A stretch of DNA of 64,000 nt from NCBI RefSeq assembly GCF_002288925.2, contig NW_022098021.1, positions 1,905,859 to 1,969,858 on the forward strand, written 5' to 3'. The position numbers were made by a program, and so were the translations under genes. Position 1 is the first letter of the stretch, and each line of letters starts with the position of its first letter. This document shows, piece by piece, positions 34,969-45,544 of this stretch. The stretch is from Delphinapterus leucas. Its lineage: Eukaryota > Chordata > Mammalia > Artiodactyla > Monodontidae. The notes beneath the pieces were generated by a model. That model had not been told where the DNA came from. It searched no databases and saw only the letters and a list, made by a program, of their open reading frames with translations.

Positions 34969-35106
34969 GTAACGCATGGAAAATATGTCCTTTTTGTAAT
35001 ATGGGAACGAGCGTGAAGCCTGCAGGAGATCAGGGTACAGACAGCAGGACACAACCGGAAGAAGCCATTTTTGGGGAAGGGGCAGCATCCTTATTCACGG
35101 TGGACT

Positions 35107-35154
35107 TCCTTTCACTTGGCTTCTAATAAGTCCTTTCACTTGGCTTCTAATAAG
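35107..35154. repeat. Perfect 24-bp tandem duplication (2 copies)
   Basis: The 24-bp unit beginning tcctttcacttggc and ending ttctaataag occupies 35107-35130 and again 35131-35154 without a single difference. Complete identity suggests a recent duplication. Confidence 0.98.
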
Positions 35155-35754
35155 CTTCTGGTGGCGCTCAAGCCTGCTCCCAGCACCCATGTTCTGCATT
35201 TGTCTGTTTTGCCCACATCTGGGTCCCAAGGATACTTTCCAGGCTGGAGCCACGGCTGTGAGGTCCCAGGGAGCTCTCTGTGGAGGATGTGTCTCTGCTG
35301 GCGCCCTGTTCTTCTGTGTGAGAAAACAAAGGGACCGTCCTTCCTGTTGGTTTGGCTGCTGGGAGGAGATGGCTTTGGACTGGGAGAAAGTATCCCATGG
35401 CATCCGCACCGCTGAGGGGGAGGCGGGGCGTGGGATGGGCGGGACTGCCCGCCAGTGCAGACAGGATTCTCTTCAGGCCCCTGGACTTGCGTGGCCTCCG
35501 CGTTCACTTGCACGCAGGTGGGTCTTCTCTGAGTCTCTGAAGCCTTCTGCTTAGATAAGAGTTTTTGCCTTAAGGGGAAAATGAGGTGCTTTTTTCTTCC
35601 CATAATTAGCATTTTTCTAACTGTAAATGACTGAATCAAGCAATTCACATATTCTTAAAATTTTCCATTGGTCTAGCTAATGTCTAGATGTTATAGCTGC
35701 TTGTATTTTCTAAAAGACTGAATCTTGGGATTTTTAGCTCCTAATTAAACAAAT

Positions 35755-37520
35755 ATATTTTAGTTTTTAGAGCAGTTTTAGGTGCCCAGCGAAGCTGGAG
35801 AGGGGCCCGGAGATCCCCCCTATGCTCCACCACATACACTGCCTCCACCATCACATGGTACGTTGGTTACAACTGACGAACCTGCCTTGGCACGTCATCA
35901 CCACCCAAAGTGCACCATTTACATTAGGGCTCTCTCCTAGTGCTGTGTCTCCTGTGGGTTTACACAAATGTGTAATGACATGTATCCAACAGCATAGTAT
36001 CATACAGCATAGTCCCACTGCCCCAAGAATCCTCTGTGCTCTGTTCACCCCTCCCTCCCCACTAACTGCTGGCAACCCTGAGTTTTTTACTGTCTCTGTA
36101 GTTTGGCCTTTTCCCTCATGTCGTATAGTTGGAATCATAAAGTAGGTAGCCTTTCCACATTGGCTTCTTTCACTCAGTCACATGCATTGAGGTTTCCTCC
36201 ATGTATTCTCATGACTCGGTAGCGCGTTTCTTACTAGCTCTGAATAATATTCCATCGTCTGGATGGACCACAGCTTATCTATCCATCACCCACTGAAGGA
36301 CGTCTTGGTTGCTTCCAAGTTTTGGCAATTATGAATAAAGGTCCTATGAACACCCAGGCAGGTTTTTGTGTGGACAGAAGTTTTCAACTCCTTTAGGTAA
36401 ATACCAACGAGCTTGATTGCTGGACCCTACGACGAATATGTTTTTGTTAGAAACTGGCAAACTGTTTTCCCATTTTCACCAGCAACGGATGAGGGTTCCT
36501 TTTTTTTTTTTTTTTTTTTTTGCGGTATATGGGCCTCTCACTGTCGTGGCCTCTCCTGTTGCGGAGCACAGGCTCCGGACGCGCAGGCTCAGCGGCCATG
36601 GCTCACGGGCCCAGCCGCTCCGCGGCATGTGGGATCCTCCCGGACCGGGGCACGAACCCGTGTCCCCTGCATCGGCAGGCGGACTCTCAACCACTGCGCC
36701 ACCAGGGAAGCCCTGAGGGTTCCTTTTGCTTCACATCCTCACCAGCATTTGTGTCACCAGCGTTCCAGGTTTTGGTCATTCTCATAGGCGTGTAGTGGTA
36801 TCTCGTTGTTTGGATCTGCATCTCTCTGATGACGTATGATGTGTAGCATCTTTTCGTGTGCTCATTTTACATCTGTATATCTTCTTTGATGAGATGTCTG
36901 TTAAGTTATCTGGCCCATTCTTGGGTTAGGTTGTTTGTTTTCTTGTTGAGTTTTAAGAGTTCTTTGTATACTTTGGATACCAGTCCTTTACCAGATGTGT
37001 CTTTGGCAGATGTTTTCTCCCAGTCTGTGGCTTGTCTTCTCATTTTCTTGACACTGTCTTTCATAGAGCAGAAGTTCTTAATTTTAATGAAGACCAGCTT
37101 ATCAATTATATCTTTTATAGATCATCTAGGTTTTCTCCTATGTTATCTTCCAGGAAGCTTATAGTTTTGCATTTTAAATTTAGGTCTCTGATCCATTTGG
37201 AGTTAATTTTTGTGAAGGTGTAAGGCCTGTGTCTAGATTCACTTTTTTGCACGAGGATGTCCCGTTGTTTGAGCACATTTGTTGGAAAGACAATCTTTGC
37301 TCTGTTGAATTGCCTTTGCTCCTTTGTCAAAGGTCAGTCGACTATATTTGTGTGGGTCTATTTCTGGGCTCCCAGTTCTGTCCCATTGATCTATTTGTCT
37401 ATTCCTTCACCAACACCATACCATCCTGATTACTGTAGCTTTAGAGTCAGTCTTGAGGTTGGGTCGTGTCAGTTCTCCACCAATATCGTGTCCCCTGATT
37501 CTTTTTTCAAACTTACTTTT
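35755..37520 (-). mobile_element. Old L1 (L1MA/MB-like) 3' half, minus strand, with nested SINE
   Basis: The left end, 'tttagttttTagagcagttttaggtgc', starts the antisense 3' UTR. It continues through 'gacatgtatccaacagcatagtatcatac' and into ORF2 antisense phrases such as 'ttggttgcttccaagttttggcaattatgaataaag', 'agttctttgtatactttggatacc', 'ttctcccagtctgtggcttgtcttctcattttc' and 'gtcagtcgactatatttgtgtgggtctatttctggg'. About 1.55 kb of L1 remain, plus the 210-bp SINE at 36504-36713. ORF2 is broken by many stops and indels, so it is a dead copy. It is older than the cetartiodactyl-type L1s elsewhere in the window. Confidence 0.93.
36504..36713 (-). mobile_element. Short cetacean CHR SINE nested in old L1, minus strand
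   Basis: The T-rich tail is at the left (36504-36521), followed by the reverse complement of the short CHR body, and ending ccaccagggaagccc. A perfect 14-bp duplication, tgagggttcctttt, sits at 36490-36503 and 36714-36727. The interrupted L1 ORF2 text resumes right after it. Confidence 0.97.
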
Positions 37521-37524
37521 GAAA

Positions 37525-40500
37525 TGAAATGAAATGAGAAATATGCCTTTGAATCGTCAGAAATCAGCTTCATCCCAGGACGTTTGAATTTCAGGAGGAT
37601 TTTTCTGGAACTCATTCCAGGAATAGACAAAGAAAGGGGGTAAGGCTAAGGAAAGATTTATGTGCATGTTTTCTTCTTTGGTAAGTCCTGTACTGCAACT
37701 TCCATTTGTCACACAGAGCCACATTATCTGATACTTATACTTGAAAGTCAAGAATAATACATTCACATATAGATGGAAAGTTATTCTCTTAGAAATTCAA
37801 GGAGGAAAATCAGCTGTCAATAAGCTTTTAGAAGGAAACTAAAGGATTGCCAAGAATGCGAATGTGATAGAGCATTTCTAGTAATATATGAGACCCTATT
37901 TGCAACACCTGTTCTAAACTAAATAAAACATTATAGGAAGCATTTGGAGCAACTTCTTTCTGCCCACATCTTTTGTGTTATCACAGAAATACAGAATGCA
38001 CACATATTCATATCATTATGGACACATGTGTCAAATTGATCATACTCCAGAATCTCTATGATCAAAAAGTTCTCAAGTAATTTTAGTCCTTGACATAATC
38101 CACTTCTCAGTTTCAAGACCTTTTAAAACCGTTTCCATGAACGCTGACTTAATTCACCCATGTGTGCGGTGCAAAGTCTGGAATGAGAAACACCACAGGG
38201 CATCAGAACCAAGAAGGGGCTCTCGTTTCAAAACAAAGCCAGTATTTGGGTTTGCTTTGCCTGCACAACTGCACTTCTGCACACATGTCTTAGTTTCAGG
38301 CACATGGTTCTTTTATTCAAAGGTTAAGAGTAGGGGCCAGGGTCTGTACTGCTTTTATGGTTCAATTTTCCAAAATTTGTAAGCTATAAGGAAGAGATCA
38401 TTCTCACTCCTTGAAACAGTTTGCACACGTGTGTCTTCGTCTCGTCACCTTGGAAGAATGTACTTCCTGGTGATCAATTGTTCTAGGTGGGCACAGCGTA
38501 GAACCGGGTGTGTGGGTCCAAGCCACCGCACCCCAGCAACCCCCATCTAAACAAGACATGTGGAAACACAGGGAGACACGGGTGGCTCTCGCTGCCATGG
38601 GGGAGCCGAGTCTGTCTGCATTCTAATCCTTTCTTTCATGCTTCCGCCTCGGAAGTCCTTCTCTAGAGAGAGTGAGCCAGAAACCAAGTCCAAGCAACCC
38701 TCCAACGAGGTGCGTTTTGGGGGAGTTTTAAGACAACTTCATGGACCCACAGAATGAGCATTTCTGGGAATCACTACAAGGGGGAGTCATGAGGGTGTCA
38801 CCGTACAACGTCTGAAGGCGACATTGTTGAAGACACGGGCGGACAGAGGTACAGAGTATGTGAGCAGAAGCAGGGCCCAGGCTTCAGTGTCCTCGGGCTG
38901 CAGTAGGTAAACCAGGAGTGTGAAGTGGCCAGATACAGTGAAAAGGCTCAGGGCATCTCACAACCCCCCAGAGAGCATTTGGGATTAAAACAGGGATGCA
39001 TAGCCCTGGCAGACATGCTCGTGGACCGCAAGTCTGCAGCCTGTGGGGAGCAGGGAACGTGTCGGCGAGGGAACCACATGCACAGACAGAACATCGGAAC
39101 TCAGGGCCCGAACAAAGGCCAAAAATGGAGCTGAGTTCCAGAGTCACTGCTGGGTCTTGGCAGAAATCTCGTTAAGATTCCAGTCAGAGCGTGGGAGCAT
39201 CCAGCCAGCAAAGGGCGGGGGACGGAGCGACAGTTCAAATGCTGCGGGAAGGTGGGCCATCACTCGTTCCTTTTTTTTTTTTTTTTTTTAAAGGAGGTGC
39301 TTTTAAAAGAGTAACATGCTGCTTGCTTTTATTATTGACGTTCCTGAATATCAGGTAGGCTTCTCTCTGGGCGGATGTCAAAATAGAGTAAAAATGGCAC
39401 GAATGATCTGTGGCTATAATCTGTGCTTTGGTGTGTGTGGTCACCCCTTGCTCTCCTGAACATTTAAGAAGAAAAATGCTCTTTCTTGCTGTGGAGACTT
39501 TGCATCTCTGGGACCGTGGGACCCTGGGGGCGCAACGTTGCTGTGGCCACCTCAGGAGAGAGGAGATGGCGAGCTGCTTGTGGAGGGGGACACACAGTGA
39601 GCATCTGAGGCCCCAACGTCACGTGGTCTGAGGGGACAGCTGGGAAGGTGGCAACGTGGGGCACTTCACTCTCTAAGGAGCGTGGACGACACAGGGAATA
39701 TTATGTGTTTTTTTTTTTTTACAGTAAAGGAATAAAAACTTGAGTGCGAGTCCTTTATCAAAACTGAATGACGCTCGGCCCCAGGTGACCAGTGCGGTGG
39801 TGAGATGCCCACCAGCCACGGTACCAGCAGCAGAGCAGAACCTTGGAGGCCACAGATCGTCACATGAAGGTGCCACTTTGGATGTGGACAGACCTGTCCA
39901 CAGGACAGACGGGCCACAGGGCCGTGGGGCTTGAGGGTGGAGATGGGGCTCCGGCCTCCACAGCAACCATTCCCTCCCCTTTGGTGCCCAGGTGCCCTCC
40001 GCGTCCTGCTGGTTCCCAGGGGGCTCAGGAGGCTGGACGCAGAACCCCAGCCAGTGACTCTTCCCCCACCCTGATCTGTTGCTTTTCCTCAATCCCGGTC
40101 TGGAGACCACCTTGAGGGGCGACAGGGAAATTCCGCTTCCAGCCCCATCCTGTTCTTGGCCTCTGGGCCGCGGCTGCCCACAAGGCACCATTTAGGGGAA
40201 ACAAGAGGCCAGAGGGAGCCAGAAGCCGCTACCGTATTGCACGTGTGTTTTTTGACATCTCACTTGAACTTCAGCCTGGCCTGGACTCCTGTGGGAGGGT
40301 TAAGAAGGAATAAACGCCGTCTCATCACCGCCAGGTACAGTGATGGGGTGACGGGCTGGAAGAGTCCTGGATCTCTTCTGAGCCCTCATTTGCGCTTACA
40401 CAGGGGAGGGCAGTCTTTACTGCTGCACCGTCCAGCTATGAGGCTACCAATCTAATTAGAGAGGCCAGGAGCCCAGGCCCATTGTAAACGCTGAGACAGG

Positions 40501-41570
40501 GCACACAAGCAAATCCAGTTAGACGGCTGTCCTTCACAGGTCTGAGCTGCCATCTGGCCAGGTGCTAATGAACGACCCGGGCCCCTCCCGCCGCCCCCTG
40601 GAGATGGGTTTCGCCCATAAATGGGGCCAGATGACACTGCAGTGGGTCCAGAGCACACCATCCCCATCCCGCGATGGGCAGCATGGGTACCTGCTGGTCG
40701 GCCTTCCTTGGGCGTCTCCCCACCCCTGCCCCACGCGGGGCAGCCCTCCCCTCTGGACGGCCCTGCAGCCCAACTGAGCAGGTCAGACTCACGCTAACAG
40801 GTGGTAGTAAATCAGAGCCACGGCTTTCACTTTTAGGAATGTTACTTTCTGCGCACCGGGGTCTTGGATAACTCGAAACAGACCCCTGCTCTCCGCCCCG
40901 CGGCCGGGCCTCCACACCTTCGCTGGCAGCCCGTGTGGCTTGCATTAAGGCGCCTGTGTTGGCAGATTTCTCCCCGCCAGTCGGTCATCTGTTTAGTGTT
41001 TGGTGTGTCCCACTAAGCCGCTGTGGTCACTCGTGAGTCTATTAATTAGAAGGAGAACTAGTCAGAGAACGTGGGCCGAGGGACCAGGCGGCCACCGCCT
41101 ACAGGAAGATGGACGTAAGGTAGGCAGCAGGTCCCGCTCCGACACGTCTGATATCAGCAGCTATTGCTGGCACTCGGCATGTGGAAAACACACTCTTGTC
41201 ATCACCAGCATCCACAAGAAGCCTTATGTCGAAAATGAGAGCCACGTTGTCTGGGTTGGTAGCGTTGAAATTGTGTCGAGGTGTCCATTTTTAAAGCTCT
41301 ATTTTCATTAGGTAACAACACATTGAAAACAACTACTTCGTGTTGAAATCGGGCCTTATCAGGACAGGGAACACAAAGGCTCCTTAAATGCAGGGCAGAG
41401 GAAAGAACGCTGTGTCTGTGGGCAGGGTGGCACCGATAGACACTTCCTTCATTCCGGTCAGCATTTCAGGGGCCAAAGCGTATCTCGCGCCATCAATTTA
41501 TTCCCAAAGCCTCGTCACAAGACGCCGGAGCCAAGTTGTTTTCGTGCAAGGAGCTGAGAGAATCGTTAGC
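37525..41570. other. Unassigned sequence, no gene seen
   Basis: Four kilobases without a recognisable transposon apart from T runs (39271-39289 and about 39709-39720). AT-rich to about 38400, then GC-rich from 38800. Open frames of up to 172 codons overlap on both strands without domains. Confidence 0.45.
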
Positions 41571-41598
41571 TGGGCAAACTAACCCCAAAATAGCTTTG

Positions 41599-41639
41599 CC
41601 ACCTCCAGCCTTGGCAGAGGTGGGAATTACTGAGTAATT
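41599..41639. repeat. Two neighbouring inverted repeats
   Basis: ccacctc (41599-41605) pairs with gaggtgg (41617-41623), with an inner gcc/ggc pair. Directly after it, aattactgagtaatt (41625-41639) is a perfect 7+1+7 inverted repeat. Both are exact. Confidence 0.85.
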
Positions 41640-42084
41640 ATCATTTGCTCGTGAATGAATGATCAATCTTCTGGTGGCTTTTGACCACGAAGAATGAGAT
41701 TTTGAAACTCTCCTGGAGAGAGAGCGTTGTAACATTCAGATCTGGTTAGCATTTTGTGAAAGTGGGAGTTTGCTTTGGCAAAGATGTCCTGTGTTGGATT
41801 GTTTCCTGAAAGAGCAGGTAAGCCGATGGATTGCCTGTTAGCCGACGTGGCTGTGAGTTGAGGACCCTGGCAAGACAGGCTGTGATGATGCTGGCTGGAA
41901 CCGGTTCCTTTTTCTGTGGTTTGTGGGGCTGGGCGCCCAGGGCCGGTTGTCAACGGCGTTCTCACAGAAAAGCAGGCGGGAGAAGGAAAGATACTGCAGA
42001 AAACTGAGGCCCGGTGTCGTTGGCAAATCAGCGGTACCTCAACGGCAAATCAGTCGGCAAAATGTACACTTGGCTCGATCAAAA

Positions 42085-42300
42085 TCTGCTCAGCATCTAC
42101 TCTGTGAAACCAGGGAATGTGCACAGACTTATCTGCGGCTTCCAGGAACTTCTGATCTAACTGGGGAGCTAGACACTTCAACGAGAAAACATAACCAAAT
42201 ATTTAGAACAGACAGCTGTGTATTCATTGCAGAGGCAGAGTACGTGGTACACTGTTTGATGTGGCAACGGCAATGTCTTTTTCAAGGTTTTAGGATAATT
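42085..42300 (+). repeat. Ancient interspersed repeat, copy 2 of the 7195-7525 family
   Basis: 'tcagcatctactctgtgaaacc', 'ttccaggaacttctgatctaactggggagctagac' and 'cataaccaaatatttagaacagacagctgtg' follow the same consensus order (gagcacctactatgtgcc...gagcttacattctagtggggg...aaacaaataa). No name is assigned. Confidence 0.45.
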
Positions 42301-42559
42301 TTTTAAATCAATAAAGTTAGGAACAGCATATTTATCAAATGGGTGGGGCACGGAGTTGAAGGAGGAGTTTTATGCTGGGTGAAAGAGCAGGGATCTGGGA
42401 GAAGTGTGGTACGTGGGGAAGATGATTCTAACAGAGCCAGATTTCATGGCAACAAGAATAAAGACGAAACTTAGATCCTAAAACGCAATGGGAAAGTATT
42501 TCAGAGCAGCCGCCCTGGGGACAGACTGCAGGATACGTGGGTCAGGAGAGGAAAACAGG

Positions 42560-42800
42560 GCTGACATTTAGGGAGCAGCTGCCGGCAGCTCTGCTGGAGT
42601 TTTCTCTTTAGTCCTCACAGCCCCCCCCCCCCCCGCCCCCGGCACCTTGTAAACATCTCTGTGCAGTTTTCAGGACCTGCTTGCAGGGCGGATACCCTCT
42701 TCCTTTTGCAGATGGGGGAGCCGAGGCTCAGAGGGGTTAAGGCACTTGGCCAGGGTCCCAGCAGCCGCCAAGAAGGACAAGAGATGGGGTTTGCCATAAA
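42560..42800 (-). mobile_element. MIR SINE, minus strand, with a poly-C tract
   Basis: 'ttctctttagtcctcacag', 'ttttgcagatgggggagccgaggctcagaggggttaaggcacttggccagggtcccagcag' is the complement of MIR. A C14 run at 42621-42634 has expanded inside the element. Confidence 0.82.
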
Positions 42801-42809
42801 GTCCCTGCC

Positions 42810-43290
42810 TTTATTTATTTATTTATTTATTTATTTCAGTTCAACTTTTAAAATACATTTATTGAGTTATAATTTGAATGCCATAGACTCCATTAATTGT
42901 AAATGTACAATTCAATGATTTTTAGTAAATTCACAAAGTTGTATAAAACCACAATCCAGTATTAGGACATGTCCATCGCCCCATAAAATCCCCTTGTTCC
43001 CATCTTCAGTCACTCTTTGTTCACAACCCCAGTCCTTTCCAGCCACTAATCTTTTTCTGTCTCTATGGGTTGTATTTTCTGGTTTTTAATAATACTGAGT
43101 CTTCAAATCCATAGATATAGAATGTTTCTCCACTTGTTTAGGAAATGTGTATCAACAATGTTTTATAGTTTTCAGAGTTCAAAATTTATACTTCTCTTGC
43201 TAAATTTATTCCTGTATGTTTTATTATTTTTAATACTATTATGAATGGAATTAATTTCTTTTTTATTTACTTGTGTCATTATTTTAGAAA
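42810..43290 (-). mobile_element. Older L1 3'-end fragments, minus strand
   Basis: 'atttattgagttataatttgaatgcc...aaatgtacaattcaatgattttt', 'aaccacaatccagtattaggacatgtccatcgccc' and 'agccactaatctttttctgtctctatggg' match an old L1M 3' UTR in reverse complement. From about 43100 the text ('caatgttttatagttttcagagttc', 'ttgctaaatttattcctgtatgttttattatttttaatac') matches ORF2 antisense. A piece between the two is missing, so this is either an internal deletion or two adjacent fragments. A (TTTA)n run at 42810-42837 marks the tail. Confidence 0.75.
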
Positions 43291-43299
43291 AGCATTGCT

Positions 43300-43712
43300 T
43301 TTTATTTTTATTTATTTATTTATTTATTTTTACATCTTTATTGGAGTATAATTGCTTTACAATTGTGTGTTAGTTTCTGCTTTATAACAAAGTGAATCAG
43401 TTATACATATGTTCCCATATCTCTTCCCTCTTGCGTCTCCCTCCCTCCCACCCTCCCTATCCCACCCCTCTAGGGGGTCACAAAGCACCGAGCTGATCTC
43501 CCTGTGCTATGTGGCTGCTTCCCACTAGCTATCTACCTTACGTTTGGTAGTGTGTATATGTCCATGCCTCTCTCTCGCTTTGTCGCAGCTTCCCCTTCCC
43601 CCTCCCCATATCCTCAAGTCCATTCTCTAGTAGGTCTGTGTCTTTATTCCTGTCTTACCCCTAGGTTCTTCATGACATTTTTTTTTCTTAAGTTCCATAT
43701 GTGTTAGCATAC
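43300..43712 (-). mobile_element. 5'-truncated L1 3' end, minus strand
   Basis: After a (TTTA)n tail comes 'tacatctttattggagtataattgctttacaattg', then 'gggtcacaaagcaccgagctgatctccctgtgctatgtgg' and 'tttggtagtgtgtatatgtccatg'. It stops at 'gttccatatgtgttagcatacgg'. This is the same L1 type as 7858-8424 and is collinear with it but shorter. Flanking ttgctttttattt and ttgcctttgtttattt might be a decayed target duplication, but the text is low-complexity. Confidence 0.9.
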
Positions 43713-43714
43713 GG

Positions 43715-45070
43715 TTGCCTTTGTTTATTTTTAAGCATAGCGTCTGGGTGTGTGACTTTATTCATGAATGGGCATGCAGCCCCCGTCCGCAGGGAGGGAG
43801 CATTTCTGCCCTGTCAGAGGAAGGCCCATTCCGGTACGCAGCAAGCACAGGGATTATGTCGTCAGGTGGCCTGTGCTGGACGCTGCCACTTGTGAGCTGG
43901 GTGGCCTCGGCCAAAGCCTTAAAACCGCAGCGGCATCAACATGAACACACGCCTCTAGGGGTGAGGGCCAGGCTTTGCTGCAAGAGCTCATGTGTTGAGA
44001 AGCAGGCTGTGTGAGGGTCCAGGGGCGGGAACAGGTCTGGGGTTCTCTGTGACCCCCATGGTCACTCCAACCCTCAGTATATTATGTGGGATTCTGCAAA
44101 GTCTGATGGTCCCCTCCCCTCAGGGGTCACTAGAGAAAGGTGTCATTCTGGAGGCTTCTCTCTGGACCCCTGCTGAGTCCAGGTGGGAGAAAAAGCAGGA
44201 ATTTAGACCAGATAGGGTCCCCTCGGTAGGGGGACACTGGGCCACGGGGGACAGGGAGACAGCGCCGAGAAGCAGCTTTTGTCCACAGCACCGGCTCTTT
44301 ACAGGGTCGGCTGCAGCAGGACCATCTGGTGAGGTGTTTTCAGGGCCGCACCGTCACAGCTGTCACGGCTGACTGTGCCTCCACTCCCGTGCCAGACCCC
44401 GGAGCTGGGGGCCTTCTCTCCTCACAGGTGGATGGGATGGTGTTGGGGGGCGGAGTGACCCCAGGCTTGGGAAAACCTTCTCTCTTGGGGCCTTCCTGGC
44501 GGGGCACATCCTAAGAAAATTCTCGAAGGGCTGGTGGCCCATAGACAGTGCACAACACTTAATTGCGGGGTGGGCGGGGGGCATCTCATGGCCACGGGGT
44601 GGACGGGGCAGCACGAGATGGTTCCCTGCGCCCAGGAGCTTCGTGGCAGGGAAGGGACAGGAGCTCAGGGCCACGCGTCTGTGCGGGCGTCCATCCTTCC
44701 CTGAGCGACACGACGCAGCTTTGCTCTGGGTTTCCTTCTACGGTGAGTACGCCCGTTGGGATGACTCTCTTCGAGAAGGTAGGAACGTTCTTCAAGAGCT
44801 GAGCCTTTGCTTTTCAAAGTTTTCATTTCCTTCTTCCCTCCTCGCTGGCCTCCCAGTTGCCCCAGGAGATCGTCCCTCCCCTTCAGGGGTGCCCACCCCT
44901 CGCACGGCTCGGAGGCCGAGGCCCAACGTCCTCTTCTCTCCTGCTTCACCCTCCGGTCAGCTTCCAAATGAACGCTTAGACAAGTTAGACACCTTTATTT
45001 TACTTTCTTAAATAGCGGGTTCCTTTCCGTTAATCTTGGGACTCATTCCCCCTCCAGCCGCCTTACTTGA
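43715..45070. other. Mostly unassigned; MIR-like phrase and weak exon-like segment
   Basis: A MIR-like phrase in plus orientation lies at about 43862-43935 ('cgctgccacttgtgagctgggtggcctcggccaaagcc'). A 107-bp open segment bounded by cag and gtgagt (44636-44742) is treated in the findings. No gene is called. Confidence 0.45.
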
Positions 45071-45074
45071 TATA

Positions 45075-45540
45075 GTGTCACATTATTTTATTTAGTTTTA
45101 TTTATTGGTGTACAGTTGATTTACAGTGTTGTGTTAGTCCCAGGTATACAGCAAAGTGATTCAGTTATGCATATACATGTATCTATTCTTTTTCAAATTC
45201 TTTTCCCATTTACTTTGTTACAGAATACAGAGTAGAGTTCCCTGTGCTATACAGTAGGTCCTTGTTTAGGTTTTCAGTTTTTTGAGGAACCTCCAGACTG
45301 TTCTCCATAGAGGCTGCACCAACTTACATTCCCACTCACAGTGTAGGAGCGTTCCCTTTTCTCCACACCCCCTCCAGCATTTACTGTTTGTAGACTTGTT
45401 GGTGATGGCCATTCTGACCCACGTGAGGTGATACCTCATTATAGCTTTGATTTGCATTTCTCTAATAATTAGTGATGCTAAGCATCTTTCCATGTGCCCC
45501 TTGGCCATCTGTATGTCTTCTTTGGAGAAATGTCTATCTA
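45075..45540 (-). mobile_element. L1 3' end with internal deletion, minus strand
   Basis: 45083-45268 is antisense L1 3' UTR ('ttattggtgtacagttgatttacagtgttgtgttag', 'gagtagagttccctgtgctatacagtagg'). At about 45270 the text jumps to ORF2 antisense ('tttttgaggaacctccagactgttctccatagaggc', 'ggtgatggccattctgacccacgtgaggtgatacc'). Several hundred bases of the normal L1 between these are missing. Flanks tagtgtcacatt (from 45073) and tagtgtcgtgtt (from 45539) match at 9 of 12 bases and may be the target duplication. Confidence 0.88.
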
Positions 45541-45544
45541 GTGT

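Noticed and set aside
39271..39289. T19 run as the tail of another minus-strand SINE
   Set aside because: No CHR, L1 or processed-gene body adjoins it, and no flanking duplication was found.
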